A DNA stretch of 64,000 bases, from assembly GCA_041396705.1 (NCBI GenBank), contig JAWKYB010000017.1:1-64000 (forward strand). Direction: 5' to 3'. The stretch comes from Alphaproteobacteria bacterium. Its GTDB lineage: Bacteria > Pseudomonadota > Alphaproteobacteria > CALKHQ01. A program made the position numbers and the translations under genes. The notes under the pieces were generated by a model, which was not told the DNA's origin, made no database searches, and worked only from the letters and a program-made list of their open reading frames with translations. Shown piece after piece: positions 37,652 to 46,835 of this stretch (position 1 is its first letter; the number at the start of each line of letters is the position of its first letter).

Positions 37652-39487
37652 ATGATTATGCGAATTGCGCGTTCCAACAATGCCAATCCTGCCCCCGACG
37701 GCGCCGCGAGCGGCACGGAATCGGCGCTCGGCATGCTGCCAAGATGGGACTTGAGCGCCCTGTTCGCCAGCATCGACGACCCGGCGATCGGTGCGGCGCT
37801 CGACAAGGCGCTGGCCGATGCCGAGGCCTTTGCCGGCACCTACAAGGACAAGCTGGCCGGCCTCGACGGTGCGGCGCTGGGCCGGGCGATCGCCGCCTAC
37901 GAGGCGATCGACGAGGCGCTGTCGCGGGTGCTGAGCTATGCCGACCTGGAGCAGGCGCTGGACGCGCTCGACCCCAAGATCGCCCGCTTCGTGCAGGGCG
38001 TGCGCGAGCGGGTCAACAAGATCACCACGCACCTGCTGTTCTTCACGCTGGAGCTGAACCGGATCGACGATGCCGTGTTCGCCGCACAGCTGCGGGACCC
38101 GGCCGCCGCGCACTACCGGTCTTGGCTGGACGACGTGCGCGCGTTCCGGCCGCACCAGCTGGCCGACGACCTGGAGCGCCTGCTGCACGACAAGGCGATC
38201 GCGGGCCGCGCCGCCTGGAACCGGCTGTTCGACGAGACCATGGCCGCGCTTCGCTTCACGGTGGGCGGCAAGACGCTGACCAGCGCCGAGGCGCTGCACC
38301 TGCTGTCGGATAGCGACGGCAAGGTGCGCGGCGCTGCCGCACACGAGATCGCGCGGGTGCTGAACGACAATATCCGCCTGCTTTCGCTGGTCACCAACAC
38401 GCTGGCGAAGGACAAGGCGATCGAGGACGAGTGGCGCAGTTTCGCGCGCCCGGTGTCCAGCCGCAACCTGGCCAACCAGGTCGAGGACGAGGTGGTCGAC
38501 GCGCTGGTCGCCGCCGTCCGCGCCGCCTTCCCGCGCATCGCGCACCGCTACTACACGATGAAAGCCGGCTGGCTGGGCGTCGACCGGATGGCCTACTGGG
38601 ACCGCAACGCCCCGTTGCCCGACGTCGACGACCGCACGATCCCGTGGACCGACGCGCGCGACACGGTACTGGGCGCCTATGCCGGCTTCGCCCCGCAGAT
38701 GGCGGACATCGCCCGGCGCTTCTTCGACAGCGGCTGGATCGACGCGCCGGTCGGTCCGGCCAAGGCGTCGGGTGCCTTCGCCCATCCGACCGTGCCGTCG
38801 GCGCATCCGTTCGTGCTGTTGAACTACCTGGGCAAGACGCGGGACGTGATGACGCTGGCGCACGAGCTCGGCCACGGCGTGCACCAGGTGCTGGCCGCCG
38901 GCCAGGGCCACCTGCTGTCGCAGACGCCGCTGACGCTGGCCGAGACCGCCAGCGTGTTCGGCGAGATGCTGACCTTCCGCGCCATGCTGAACGCGGAGAC
39001 CGACGCCGGCCGCCGCAAGGCGATGCTGGCCGGCAAGGTGGAGGACATGATCAACACCGTCGTCCGCCAGATCGCCTTCTACGAGTTCGAGCGGCGGGTC
39101 CACGACGAGCGGCGCGAGGGCGAGCTGACGCCGGAGCGGCTGGGCCAGATCTGGATGGGCGTGCAGACCGAAAGCCTGGGCCCGGCCTTCGACTTCGATC
39201 CCGAATATAACGTCTACTGGTCGTACATCCCCCACTTCGTGCATTCGCCGTTCTACGTCTACGCCTATGCCTTCGGCGACTGCCTGGTGAACTCGCTCTA
39301 TGCGGTCTATCAGCAGGGCGCCGACGGCTTCGCCGAGAAGTATTTCGCCATGCTCAGGGCCGGCGGCACGCTGCGGCACAAGGAGCTGCTGGCGCCGTTC
39401 GGCCTCGACGCATCCGACCCCGCCTTCTGGGACAAGGGCCTGGCCGTGGTCGAGGGGCTGATCGACGAACTGGCGGCGCTGGACTGA
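37652..39487 (+). CDS. pepF: M3-family oligoendopeptidase (PepF-type)
   Basis: 611 residues from ATG 37652 (an ATG at 37658 is a possible alternative). Zinc metallopeptidase with HELGHGVHQ (zinc ligands His404 and His408, catalytic Glu405) and the downstream ligand region LAETASVFGEML. The PHFVHSPFYVYAYAFGDCL segment and GGTLRHKELLAPFGLD end are typical of M3B oligoendopeptidase F. Cytosolic, cleaving short peptides. No signal peptide. Complete. Confidence 0.94.
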   Translation: MIMRIARSNNANPAPDGAASGTESALGMLPRWDLSALFASIDDPAIGAALDKALADAEAFAGTYKDKLAGLDGAALGRAIAAYEAIDEALSRVLSYADLEQALDALDPKIARFVQGVRERVNKITTHLLFFTLELNRIDDAVFAAQLRDPAAAHYRSWLDDVRAFRPHQLADDLERLLHDKAIAGRAAWNRLFDETMAALRFTVGGKTLTSAEALHLLSDSDGKVRGAAAHEIARVLNDNIRLLSLVTNTLAKDKAIEDEWRSFARPVSSRNLANQVEDEVVDALVAAVRAAFPRIAHRYYTMKAGWLGVDRMAYWDRNAPLPDVDDRTIPWTDARDTVLGAYAGFAPQMADIARRFFDSGWIDAPVGPAKASGAFAHPTVPSAHPFVLLNYLGKTRDVMTLAHELGHGVHQVLAAGQGHLLSQTPLTLAETASVFGEMLTFRAMLNAETDAGRRKAMLAGKVEDMINTVVRQIAFYEFERRVHDERREGELTPERLGQIWMGVQTESLGPAFDFDPEYNVYWSYIPHFVHSPFYVYAYAFGDCLVNSLYAVYQQGADGFAEKYFAMLRAGGTLRHKELLAPFGLDASDPAFWDKGLAVVEGLIDELAALD

Positions 39488-39599
39488 GGCCGACCCGGAT
39501 CGGCGCACGACATCGAGGCCGCGCGCCGGAGCCTGTTTTGGGTTGCCACCCGCGCTCCGTCAACTACGCTGTCCCGAGCAGGACTGGCGGAGGATCGCA

Positions 39600-40088
39600 G
39601 TGCGCAGGGGAATCGATACGGTCGTGTTGGGCGGGACGCTGCTGTGCGCGGCATGCGTGCCGGCCGGCGGTAATTTCCAGGGTGGCGGGTTCGGCCCCGG
39701 GCCGGGACCGGCGAACCCCGCGACGGCCACGGCACGCGAGCTGAACGAATTCCTGGCCGACGGCAGTGCCTACATCGAGCACTTCGCCAATGGACCGTGG
39801 GGACCGAGCTACGAGTGCGGCTATTTCAGCGGCGACGGCTACTACGAGTCGATCTGGGTCAACGACTACGGCGACTATGACGAGTTCGACGGCGCCTGGT
39901 CGGTGCGCGGCAGTCAGCTGTGCATCGACGGCGGGTGGTATTCCGGCGACGGGCCCCTCGGTTGCGTCACCGGCGAATGGAGCACCGGCGACAGCCTGCT
40001 GTTGGTCGACGGCAGCAACCAGGTCATTGCCGAGCTGTTCGCCTATGACGGACCCGGCGAGTATTACGACAACGCCTGCTTCTTCTGA
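39600..40088 (+). CDS. Putative lipoprotein of unknown function
   Basis: 162 residues from GTG 39600 with GGAGGAT seven bases upstream. Signal with lipobox LCAAC, then a Gly/Pro linker (FGPGPGPANP). The mature part is acidic and rich in Tyr, Gly and Trp (YECGYFSGDGYYESIWVNDYGDY), with four Cys that may pair. A similar general plan of short acidic Gly/Tyr segments occurs in the exported protein at 46134-46643, and both may describe a shared beta fold with a colour- or metal-binding role; this is weak. No family recognised. Confidence 0.7.
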   Translation: MRRGIDTVVLGGTLLCAACVPAGGNFQGGGFGPGPGPANPATATARELNEFLADGSAYIEHFANGPWGPSYECGYFSGDGYYESIWVNDYGDYDEFDGAWSVRGSQLCIDGGWYSGDGPLGCVTGEWSTGDSLLLVDGSNQVIAELFAYDGPGEYYDNACFF

Positions 40089-40097
40089 TCCAGCCGG

Positions 40098-41327
40098 CTA
40101 CCCGGCCGTAGCCAACGGCGCGAGGTCGCCGCGATAGAGCATCTGGATCAGGCCGTAGAACGGCGTGCGCATGTTGTCCGAAGGCCCTTCCAGCGTCGTC
40201 TCCGGCACCATGACGAAGGCGATGCGGGCGACGGCGCGGCCCGCGTCGGGCACGTCGACCACGTCGGTCACCACCGCATAGGGCATGATCTCCGCGAACG
40301 GCCGCTGGTATGCCATCGACGTGGCCGTCGCGAAGGCCTCGGCGACCGTCTGCGTCGCCCGCTCCGCATCGGCGCGGTTGCGGTAGGACAGCGCGACGAC
40401 GCCGACCGGATTTGCGCCTTCCTGGCGGTCGGCGAGTGCCACCGCCTCGTAGCGCGGCGTCGCCGGTCCGTCGCCGCTGCCCATCAATTGCGCCAGCAAC
40501 CTTGCGCGGGTCTCTTCGTCGGCGGCCGGGCCGAGCGCATCGACGATGTCGCGGGTGAACAGTGTGCCGGTGAACAGATAGGCCTGCAGCAGCGCGCCAT
40601 CGGCCTGCACCGGCGTGTCGAGCGCGACCGCCAGCGCCCGCATGTCGGGCGACTGTTGCGCGGTGCCGATCCGTCCGTCCACCGCCATGAGCATCACGTC
40701 GATGGTGCCCCAGTGGCTGGCGGCGACGAAGGCGCCGTCGACCACGCCGGCGCGCGCCGACCCCCCGAGATCGCCGCGCAGGGGGTTGCTGACGTCGCGG
40801 TTGCGGAGGTCGAGTGCATTGTCGTCCAGGTACCACCAGATCGTGTGGCCGTTGCGATTCTCCGCGGCGAAGCCGTGATTGCCCAGGGCTGCGCCGACCG
40901 CAGCCGCATTGGTGACGGCGTCGTTGCCGGTCAGCACCATGGGCACCATTGGCGGCTGGGCGAAGCCGAGCGTCTGGCCGATGTCGATCATGCCGAAACC
41001 GAGATAGTCGGACATCGGCCGCTCGGCCGCGAGCATGCGGGAGAAATAGTTCGCCAGCATGTGCGGCGCGACCACGATGCGCATCGCCGCGGCGAGTTCG
41101 CGGTCCTCCCGGCTCCAGGTGAACGCGTCGCCGAGCGACAGCCGCTGGCCGACCGCGTGGCGGATCGCCGCGAAATCGCTGTACTGGATCGCATTGGACG
41201 GTCCGCCTTCGGCCAACGCCGACGCCGGCACGAAGCGCAGCAGCGGCGTCAACCGGTCCTCCGCCTGCGCGGCCTGGATCCCGATCGCCAGCATGAAACC
41301 GGCCAGCAGCTTGGTCTTCAGCGCCAT
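40098..41327 (-). CDS. Exported protein of unknown function
   Basis: 409 residues from ATG 41327 with GAGGA upstream. Signal peptide ends IQAAQA before EDRLTP. No transmembrane segments or motifs I recognise. The body contains LRFVPASALAEGGPSNAIQYSD, WSREDRELAAAMRIVVAPHM and VMVPETTLEGPSDNM, with a regular mix of helix and strand. It ends 9 bases after the stop of the convergent lipoprotein gene. Some similarity in style to uncharacterised periplasmic proteins of Rhodospirillales. Function unknown. Confidence 0.75.
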   Translation of the reverse strand: MALKTKLLAGFMLAIGIQAAQAEDRLTPLLRFVPASALAEGGPSNAIQYSDFAAIRHAVGQRLSLGDAFTWSREDRELAAAMRIVVAPHMLANYFSRMLAAERPMSDYLGFGMIDIGQTLGFAQPPMVPMVLTGNDAVTNAAAVGAALGNHGFAAENRNGHTIWWYLDDNALDLRNRDVSNPLRGDLGGSARAGVVDGAFVAASHWGTIDVMLMAVDGRIGTAQQSPDMRALAVALDTPVQADGALLQAYLFTGTLFTRDIVDALGPAADEETRARLLAQLMGSGDGPATPRYEAVALADRQEGANPVGVVALSYRNRADAERATQTVAEAFATATSMAYQRPFAEIMPYAVVTDVVDVPDAGRAVARIAFVMVPETTLEGPSDNMRTPFYGLIQMLYRGDLAPLATAG

Positions 41328-41417
41328 CGTTGCGTCCTCATGCATCCGTTGCCGTTGCCTGATCGAAGCATGACATCGTGACGGGGAAATGGCACCCCCG
41401 CGATCGGGGGCGGCGCG

Positions 41418-42410
41418 CTACTCCGCCGGCTGCTCGGCGGGCCTGGCATCCAGCGAGCGGGCGGCGCGGCGGCGCTGGCGGAAGGTGGCGAACTGGCTGT
41501 CCGCCAGCACGCCGATCAGGATCACCGTGCCCATCACCGCGAAGTTGAGCGAGGAGGGGATGCCGAGCAGGTTGACCAGGTTCTGCAGCACCTGCAGCAG
41601 GATCACGCCCAGCACGACGCCGACGATCGAGCCCTCGCCGCCGCGCAGCGAGCAGCCGCCGAGCACCGCCGCGGCGATGGCGTAGAGCTCGTAGAAATTG
41701 CCATGGCTGGCCGGCGAGATCGAGCGGGTGTAGGTGGCGAAGAACACCGCCGCCAGCGCGGTCAGCACCGAGCAGATCACATAGGCGCCGACGATCACCC
41801 GCGTGGTGCGGATGCCGGAATAGCGCGCCGCCTCCTCGTTCTTGCCGACCGCGAACAGGTGGCGGCCGAACACCGAGCGGTGCAGCAGCACCCAGGCCAC
41901 CGCCGCGACGACGGCGAAGGCGACCATCAGGCGGCACCCGGCGGAACCGCTCGATGGTCAGGGCCAGTCCAGCGCCGGGAAACTCCGGCCGAAGGTGAAG
42001 CCGGCGGTGGCGTCCTCGGTATAGAAGCGCGACGCCGCGATAGACCAGCAGGCCGCACAAGGTGACGACGAAGGGCTGCAGTCCCATCCGCGTGAACAGG
42101 AAGCCGCGGATCAGGCCGATCACTGCAGGCCGAGCGCCAGCACGATCAGGATGGCGGCTGGCCGCCACCTCCTGCACCGCGATGAAGTCGACGAACAGCA
42201 CGCCGAGCAGGGCGATCACCGACCGACCGACAGGTCGATGCCGGAGGTGATGATGACGAAGGCCTGGGCGATGGCGAACAGGCCGAACAGACCGACCAGA
42301 TTGGCGGTGTTGGCGATGTTCACGCCCGACAGGAACAGCGGGTTGATGATGGTCACCACCGCGCCGACCACCAGGATCAGCACGAACAGCCCGATGTCTT
42401 TCTTATGCAT
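41418..42410 (-). pseudogene. Sugar ABC transporter permease (RbsC-like), frameshifted
   Basis: Starts ATG 42410, five bases after the ATPase stop. The N-terminus is normal (IGLFVLILVVGAVVTIINPL, FVIITSGIDLSVG), the middle from about 42220 to 41935 needs about five frame changes (IALLGVLFVDFIAVQEVA, VIGLIRGFLFTRMGLQPFVVTL), and the end is in one frame: HLFAVGKNEEAARYSGI, TLDLAG-type region as ISPASHGNFYELYAIAAAVLGGCSL, to PAEQPAE. Normal RbsC-type permeases have about 330 residues, matching the span. As read, the importer would lack a functional channel. Confidence 0.85.
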
Positions 42411-42415
42411 GGATC

Positions 42416-43954
42416 TCAGCCACCTGCCATCGCGGCCGCGCGCGCGCCCGGCGCCGGCCCGTTGCCGACGGCCAGCGTCAGCACGTTGTGTTCGGAAAAG
42501 TCGCCGCGCGCCAGTTCGCCGGCAATCGCACCGCTGTGCATCACCGCGATGCGGTCGCTGACCCCGATCACCTCCTCCATGTCGCTGGAGATCATCAGGA
42601 CGGCCACGCCGGCGTCGGCCAGGCCGCGCATCAGCCTATAAATCTCGGTCTTGGCGCCGACGTCGATGCCGCGGGTCGGTTCGTCGAAGATGATCGCCTT
42701 CGGCGCCATCGCCAGCCACTTGGCCAGCACGATCTTCTGCTGATTGCCGCCCGACAGCTCGTTGGCCAGCCGCAGCACGTCCGGCGTCTTGATCGCCAGA
42801 CGCTTGCGCTGCGCGTCGGCGCGCTCGCGCTCCAGCCGGCGCTGGACCAGGCCGCCGCGGGCGAGCGACGGCAGGTCGGGCAGCGCGATGTTGGCCATGA
42901 TCGTAAAGTCGAGCACCAGGCCCGACTGCTTGCGGTCCTCCGGCACCAGGAACAGACCGGCGGCGATGGCCTCATCCGGGCTGTGGCCGGCCAGCCGCCG
43001 GCCGCCGAGCACGATGGCGCCGCCGCGCGAAGGGTCGATGCCGAAGGCGGCGCGCGCCAGCTCGGTGCGCCCGGCGCCGACCAGCCCGGCCAGCCCCAGG
43101 ATCTCGCCGGCGTGGACGTCGAGGTCGACCGCCGCATGCGGGTTAGCCTGGGTGCGCAGCCCCTGGATCTGCAGCACCGGATCGCCGCGTGCGACCCGGG
43201 GCGGGTCGTATAGCGCCTTCAGATCGCGTCCGATCATCAGCCGGATCATGGTGTCGTGCGCGATCTCGCCGCGGCTCAGCGCGCCGGCGACACGGCCGTC
43301 GCGCAGCACGACCACGCGGTCGGCGCATTCCTCCACCTCGTTGAGCCGGTGCGAAATGAAGATCACCGCGATGCCGTGCGCCTTCAGGTCGGCGATCACC
43401 GCCAGCAGCCGCTTAGTCTCGGCGATGGTCAGGCTGGAGGTCGGCTCGTCCATGATCACGATGCGGGCGTCGAGCGACAGCGCCTTGGCGATCTCCAGCA
43501 GCTGGCGTTCGGCCAGCGAGAGCCGCTGCACCGGCGTGTCGGGCCGGAATGTGGCGCCCAGGCGCGCCAGGATCGGCTGTACCGCGGCCGCCATCGCCGC
43601 ATTGTCGACCAGGCCGAGCACGCCCCTGCGCAGCTCACGGCCGAGAAAAACGTTGGCGGCGACGTCCAGGTTGTCGAACAGGTTGAGTTCCTGGTGGACG
43701 AAGGCGATGCCGGCCGCCATCGACTGCTGCACGGTCAGTCCGGCCCACTCGACCCCGCCAATGCGGATGCGGCCGGCCGACGGCGCCACCACGCCGCCCA
43801 GCACCTTCATCAGCGTCGACTTGCCGGCGCCGTTCTCGCCGATCAGGCCGACGACCTCACCGGCGCCGAGCGCGAAGGAGACGTCGTCCAGCGCAACGAC
43901 GCCGGGATAGATCTTGGTGATCCCGGACAGTTCCAGCAAAGGCGGTTCGGTCAT
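42416..43954 (-). CDS. Sugar ABC transporter, duplicated ATP-binding subunit (RbsA/MglA type)
   Basis: 512 residues from ATG 43954. Two fused ATPase domains: the first with Walker A GENGAGKSTLM and LSLAERQLLEIAKAL and IVIMDEPTSSL; the second with the degenerate A loop GLVGAGRTELA, the signature LSGGNQQKIVLAKWL and IIFDEPTRGIDVGAK. This two-domain layout is specific for CUT2 importers of monosaccharides such as ribose, xylose or galactose. Operon: substrate-binding protein, this subunit, then the permease with 5 bases between the last two. Confidence 0.94.
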   Translation of the reverse strand: MTEPPLLELSGITKIYPGVVALDDVSFALGAGEVVGLIGENGAGKSTLMKVLGGVVAPSAGRIRIGGVEWAGLTVQQSMAAGIAFVHQELNLFDNLDVAANVFLGRELRRGVLGLVDNAAMAAAVQPILARLGATFRPDTPVQRLSLAERQLLEIAKALSLDARIVIMDEPTSSLTIAETKRLLAVIADLKAHGIAVIFISHRLNEVEECADRVVVLRDGRVAGALSRGEIAHDTMIRLMIGRDLKALYDPPRVARGDPVLQIQGLRTQANPHAAVDLDVHAGEILGLAGLVGAGRTELARAAFGIDPSRGGAIVLGGRRLAGHSPDEAIAAGLFLVPEDRKQSGLVLDFTIMANIALPDLPSLARGGLVQRRLERERADAQRKRLAIKTPDVLRLANELSGGNQQKIVLAKWLAMAPKAIIFDEPTRGIDVGAKTEIYRLMRGLADAGVAVLMISSDMEEVIGVSDRIAVMHSGAIAGELARGDFSEHNVLTLAVGNGPAPGARAAAMAGG

Positions 43955-43999
43955 GGTGGGCCGGATGCGAGGGCGCTGCAGCCATTGTTGCACGTCGAC

Positions 44000-44016
44000 G
44001 CCGGGCTTGTCCCGGC
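44000..44016. terminator. Hairpin between binding protein and ATPase genes
   Basis: GCCGGG, loop CTTGT, CCCGGC in the 198-base gap of the operon. An intercistronic hairpin after the binding-protein gene often raises its level relative to the membrane subunits. Same sequence type as the dispersed repeat near 10.6 kb. Confidence 0.45.
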
Positions 44017-44152
44017 GATCCGGTCCGGTCCGCCACGGGTCGGCCGCGTCTGCCCGGGACGGGCTTGGGCAAGACGGCGTCGGTCGGCGGACCGGTCGGG
44101 TAGGGCGTGGCCGGAGCGGTCGAAAGCCGCGCCGGCCCGCCCCTGCGCGACC

Positions 44153-45109
44153 TCAGTTGCCGGAAATGCGAGCGGTCAGCTCGGCCTGGAACGCGTCGAC
44201 GTTCTCCTGGTTGATGATCTTGGTCGGGACGATGATCAGCCCGTCCGCGGGAATGCCCGACTTGTCGCCCTCGAGATAGGCGGCCATCAGCTTCATGCCC
44301 TGGTAGCCCCACTCATAGGGCTGCTGCACGACGGTGCCGGCGAACGAGCCCTCGCGCACCGCACCCAGCGTGATCGGATCCTCGTCGAAGGCGATCACGG
44401 TGATGTCGCCCAGCCGGTTGGCGGCCTGCAGCGCCTCGTAGATCTTCGGCGGGTTGTAGGAATAGAAGCCGACCATGCAGTTCACCTCGGGGTTGGCGAC
44501 CAGCACGTCGTCGACGTTGGAGCGGGCACGGGCGAAGTCCACGTCGTCGCCGCGCACGTCGACCAGCTCGATGTTGTGGCCTGCCACCGCCTCGCGGAAG
44601 CCGGCGATGCGCTCGACCGCGTTGTCGGCGCCAAGGAAGCCGACGAAGCCCATGCAGGTGCCGCCGTCGGGCAGCGCCTCGATCGCGATCTCGCCCGCCT
44701 GGCGGCCGGCGTCGGTGTTCGACGAACCGATATAGGCGATGCGGTCGCTGTCCGGCGCGTCGGAGTCGGTGGTGAACAGCGGCACCTGGCCGGCGATGCG
44801 GTTGAACGCGTCGATCGAGGTCTTCGGGTCGACCGACGAGATCATGATGGCGTCGACGCCGGCGGCGACCAGGTCGTCCATCAGCGCGTTCTGCAGCGCG
44901 GCCGTGCCCTGGGCCGGGTAGCGGAACTGCAGGTCGTAGTCGGGCAGCTCCTCCTGTGCGGCGCGCACGCCGGCCTCGGCCAGCTTCCAGAAGTCGGACG
45001 CGGCGTTGACCACGAAGGCCATGCTCGGCTTGTCCTGGGCCGCGGCGGACCCGGCGAAGGCGGCCAGCGCGATGGCCGCGGTGGCGCCGATCAGATGCAG
45101 CTTCTTCAT
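44153..45109 (-). CDS. Sugar ABC transporter substrate-binding protein (RbsB-like)
   Basis: 318 residues. Signal peptide ending AGSAAAQ, then type I periplasmic-binding fold: SMAFVVNAASDFWKLAEAGV, VAAGVDAIMISSVDP, the effector-site region VPLFTTDSDAPDSDRIAYIG, GFVGFLGADNAVERIAGF and VIAFDEDPITLGAV. CUT2-type sugar binding proteins deliver monosaccharides to the RbsA/RbsC pair encoded downstream. The exact sugar is not determined. It has a clear upstream promoter at 45220-45247. Confidence 0.92.
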   Translation of the reverse strand: MKKLHLIGATAAIALAAFAGSAAAQDKPSMAFVVNAASDFWKLAEAGVRAAQEELPDYDLQFRYPAQGTAALQNALMDDLVAAGVDAIMISSVDPKTSIDAFNRIAGQVPLFTTDSDAPDSDRIAYIGSSNTDAGRQAGEIAIEALPDGGTCMGFVGFLGADNAVERIAGFREAVAGHNIELVDVRGDDVDFARARSNVDDVLVANPEVNCMVGFYSYNPPKIYEALQAANRLGDITVIAFDEDPITLGAVREGSFAGTVVQQPYEWGYQGMKLMAAYLEGDKSGIPADGLIIVPTKIINQENVDAFQAELTARISGN

Positions 45110-45219
45110 CGATTTCCCTCCCGTTCCGGTCCGGCCGTGCCTGGACCGGTTTCTTGACGTCCTGCCCGTCCGCCGGCGAGCGGCGACGGCGGCCTCGTTG
45201 CCGCCTGCCAGGCAGGCGC

Positions 45220-45247
45220 ATATTAATCATATGAATCATTCCCGCAA
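45220..45247 (-). promoter_or_regulatory. Promoter with direct-repeat operator before the sugar importer operon
   Basis: On the minus strand -35 TTGCGG (45242-45247), 16-base spacer, -10 TAATAT (45220-45225). The spacer contains AATCAT-ATG-AATCAT as read on the plus strand (45225-45239), a direct repeat with 9-base pitch that overlaps the -10. It may bind a regulator of the operon. The leader to the start at 45109 is about 105 bases. Confidence 0.6.
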
Positions 45248-45349
45248 CAGCCTGAATCTCGCATCCGGACCGGGTCCCGAAGCGCCACGCGGGGCAAAGG
45301 TAATATCATACGATGGCAACCCACGCACGGGCCCTGCCGACGGCGCGGC

Positions 45350-45700
45350 TCAGGCGGCTTGCCGGTGGACGGTCGGTGCCGGGGCCACGCTGCCGCTGGA
45401 GCGCGCCTCCCGCAGGGTGCTCGACGTGGCGGGCGATGGCGCCAGCGGGGGCAGCCGGGGCTCGCGGCGCTCGGCCGCCGGTTTCGACGCGCGCAGCCGC
45501 TGGTGCAGCCGGTAGAGGTTGCAGGGCACCAGCACGGCGTGCAGTGCGACCACCGGGTAAAGCCCGGAGAGAGTGCCGTAGACGATGAAGCAGAAATTGG
45601 CGGCCAGCGCGGCGATACGCAGCGGCACCATGGCCTGCATCGAGAATGCGACCAGGGTCAGCGCGGCGGCAAGCCATCCCACCAGGTCCGAAGCCAACAT
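45350..45700 (-). CDS. Small inner-membrane protein
   Basis: 116 residues from ATG 45700. Three hydrophobic segments in the first 70 residues (LVGWLAAALTLVAFSMQAMV, LRIAALAANFCFIVYGTL, LYPVVALHAVLVPCNLYRL), the pattern of YgjV-like/SWEET-half-type membrane proteins, which in some bacteria are fused to cAMP-binding regulators. The last 45 residues are Ser/Pro/Ala-rich and polar. Function unknown. Confidence 0.65.
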   Translation of the reverse strand: MLASDLVGWLAAALTLVAFSMQAMVPLRIAALAANFCFIVYGTLSGLYPVVALHAVLVPCNLYRLHQRLRASKPAAERREPRLPPLAPSPATSSTLREARSSGSVAPAPTVHRQAA

Positions 45701-45892
45701 CGACAAACCTCCCGGTCTGTTTCTGGGCAGCATCGGAAAGGCAGGTGGGCGCGCGATGTGGCAAAAATCGGCCGGCGGCGGGACAATGACACGGCCTGCG
45801 TGCAAGGCCGCGGAATTCCTCGCGCCAACGTGTGACGACTGTCACCCGGAGGTTAACCCTCGTTCATGAAACGATAATTCCGTCTCCAGCCG

Positions 45893-46054
45893 CTAGCCGG
45901 CGAAGGCCAGCAACGCGATCGCGAAGCCGAACACCGTGCCGCCGATGCCGCCGAGCAGCACGTACATCATCGGCCGGCCCGGCTCGCCCTGGCGGGCCTC
46001 GGTCGGTTCGATCTCGACGTGGTCGCGTCCGGCTCCGTCGTTGACATGGCGCAT
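45893..46054 (-). CDS. Small single-span membrane protein
   Basis: 53 residues from ATG 46054, with AAGGA upstream. Polar N-terminus ending TEARQGEPGRPMMYVLLGG, then one membrane helix (IGGTVFGFAIALLAF). The TEARQG...YVL pattern is a recognisable small alphaproteobacterial membrane-protein family of unknown role. Easily missed because of its length. Confidence 0.6.
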   Translation of the reverse strand: MRHVNDGAGRDHVEIEPTEARQGEPGRPMMYVLLGGIGGTVFGFAIALLAFAG

Positions 46055-46133
46055 GGTCCGGTCCTTTCGCTGCCGCTCCGCCTCCTGACGGGTCAACGAC
46101 AGCGGCGGCGTCGGGTTCCACGCGCAAGCACGG

Positions 46134-46643
46134 TCAGGGCAGGTAGTCCTCGGCCCGGCCTAGCCGGAAGAAGCCGGTGCCGTTGATGGTCAGGCAGGGC
46201 AGGTCGACGCCGAGATCGGCCATCGGGTCGCGGTCGGAGGCGCAGGCAGCGGCCGGGTCGACGACGATGTCGAGCATCGGATGCAGGGTGCGGACGGTGC
46301 CGCCGACGATGCGGCACTCGATGGCGTCGCATTCGCAGGTGCCGCCGGTGTGCACGGTCCGCGCCGATTCGTTCAGGATCAGGATGGCGCCGTCGCGCCG
46401 CCAGCCGCCGGCGCGGTAGGGGACGGCCTCTTCGTTCAACGCCCCGTCGTCGGCGCAGAGATAGGCGTCGCCATATTCCCAGAATCCGTTCTCGAACAGG
46501 GCATAGTAGTCGGCATAGCCGGCGCCGATGCCGCCCGGCGCGATGTAGTAGAAGCCGGCCAGCGGGTCGGGCGACTGCGCCGTCGCCGCGCCGGGTCCGA
46601 GCAGGAGCAGCGCAAAGAGCGCGGTGGATTTTCCGATGGTCAT
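46134..46643 (-). CDS. Exported protein of unknown function
   Basis: 169 residues from ATG 46643. Signal peptide ending GAATAQ. The mature part is Cys-containing (YLCADDGALNE, TGGTCECDAIECRIVGG, VDPAAACASD, LPCLTING), about seven Cys that may form disulfides, with a Gly/Tyr-rich start (FYYIAPGGIGAGYADYYALF). It ends GTGFFRLGRAEDYLP. Diverges from the DUF3179 gene across 192 bases. No family recognised. Confidence 0.7.
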   Translation of the reverse strand: MTIGKSTALFALLLLGPGAATAQSPDPLAGFYYIAPGGIGAGYADYYALFENGFWEYGDAYLCADDGALNEEAVPYRAGGWRRDGAILILNESARTVHTGGTCECDAIECRIVGGTVRTLHPMLDIVVDPAAACASDRDPMADLGVDLPCLTINGTGFFRLGRAEDYLP

Positions 46644-46835
46644 GGCGCCCCTCTCCTTTTCTGGCCGGTCCGCGCGGGCGGCCGGGCGGAGTGTAGCCAT
46701 AGCGGGACATTGTGGCCAACGCACGACCGGCCGGCACCGCGCGTCACTTCGGGCAACAAGCGCGTGAAGGCCCCTGGCGGGGGCCCCGCTTCCGGGGTCT
46801 AGTGGATCGATCGCCGCCGCGCCGGACTTCCCAAG

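Noticed and set aside
37553..39508. Minus-strand open frame extending upstream of the acyl-CoA synthetase
   Set aside because: It only lies opposite pepF; the synthetase family starts at the Met at 37552.
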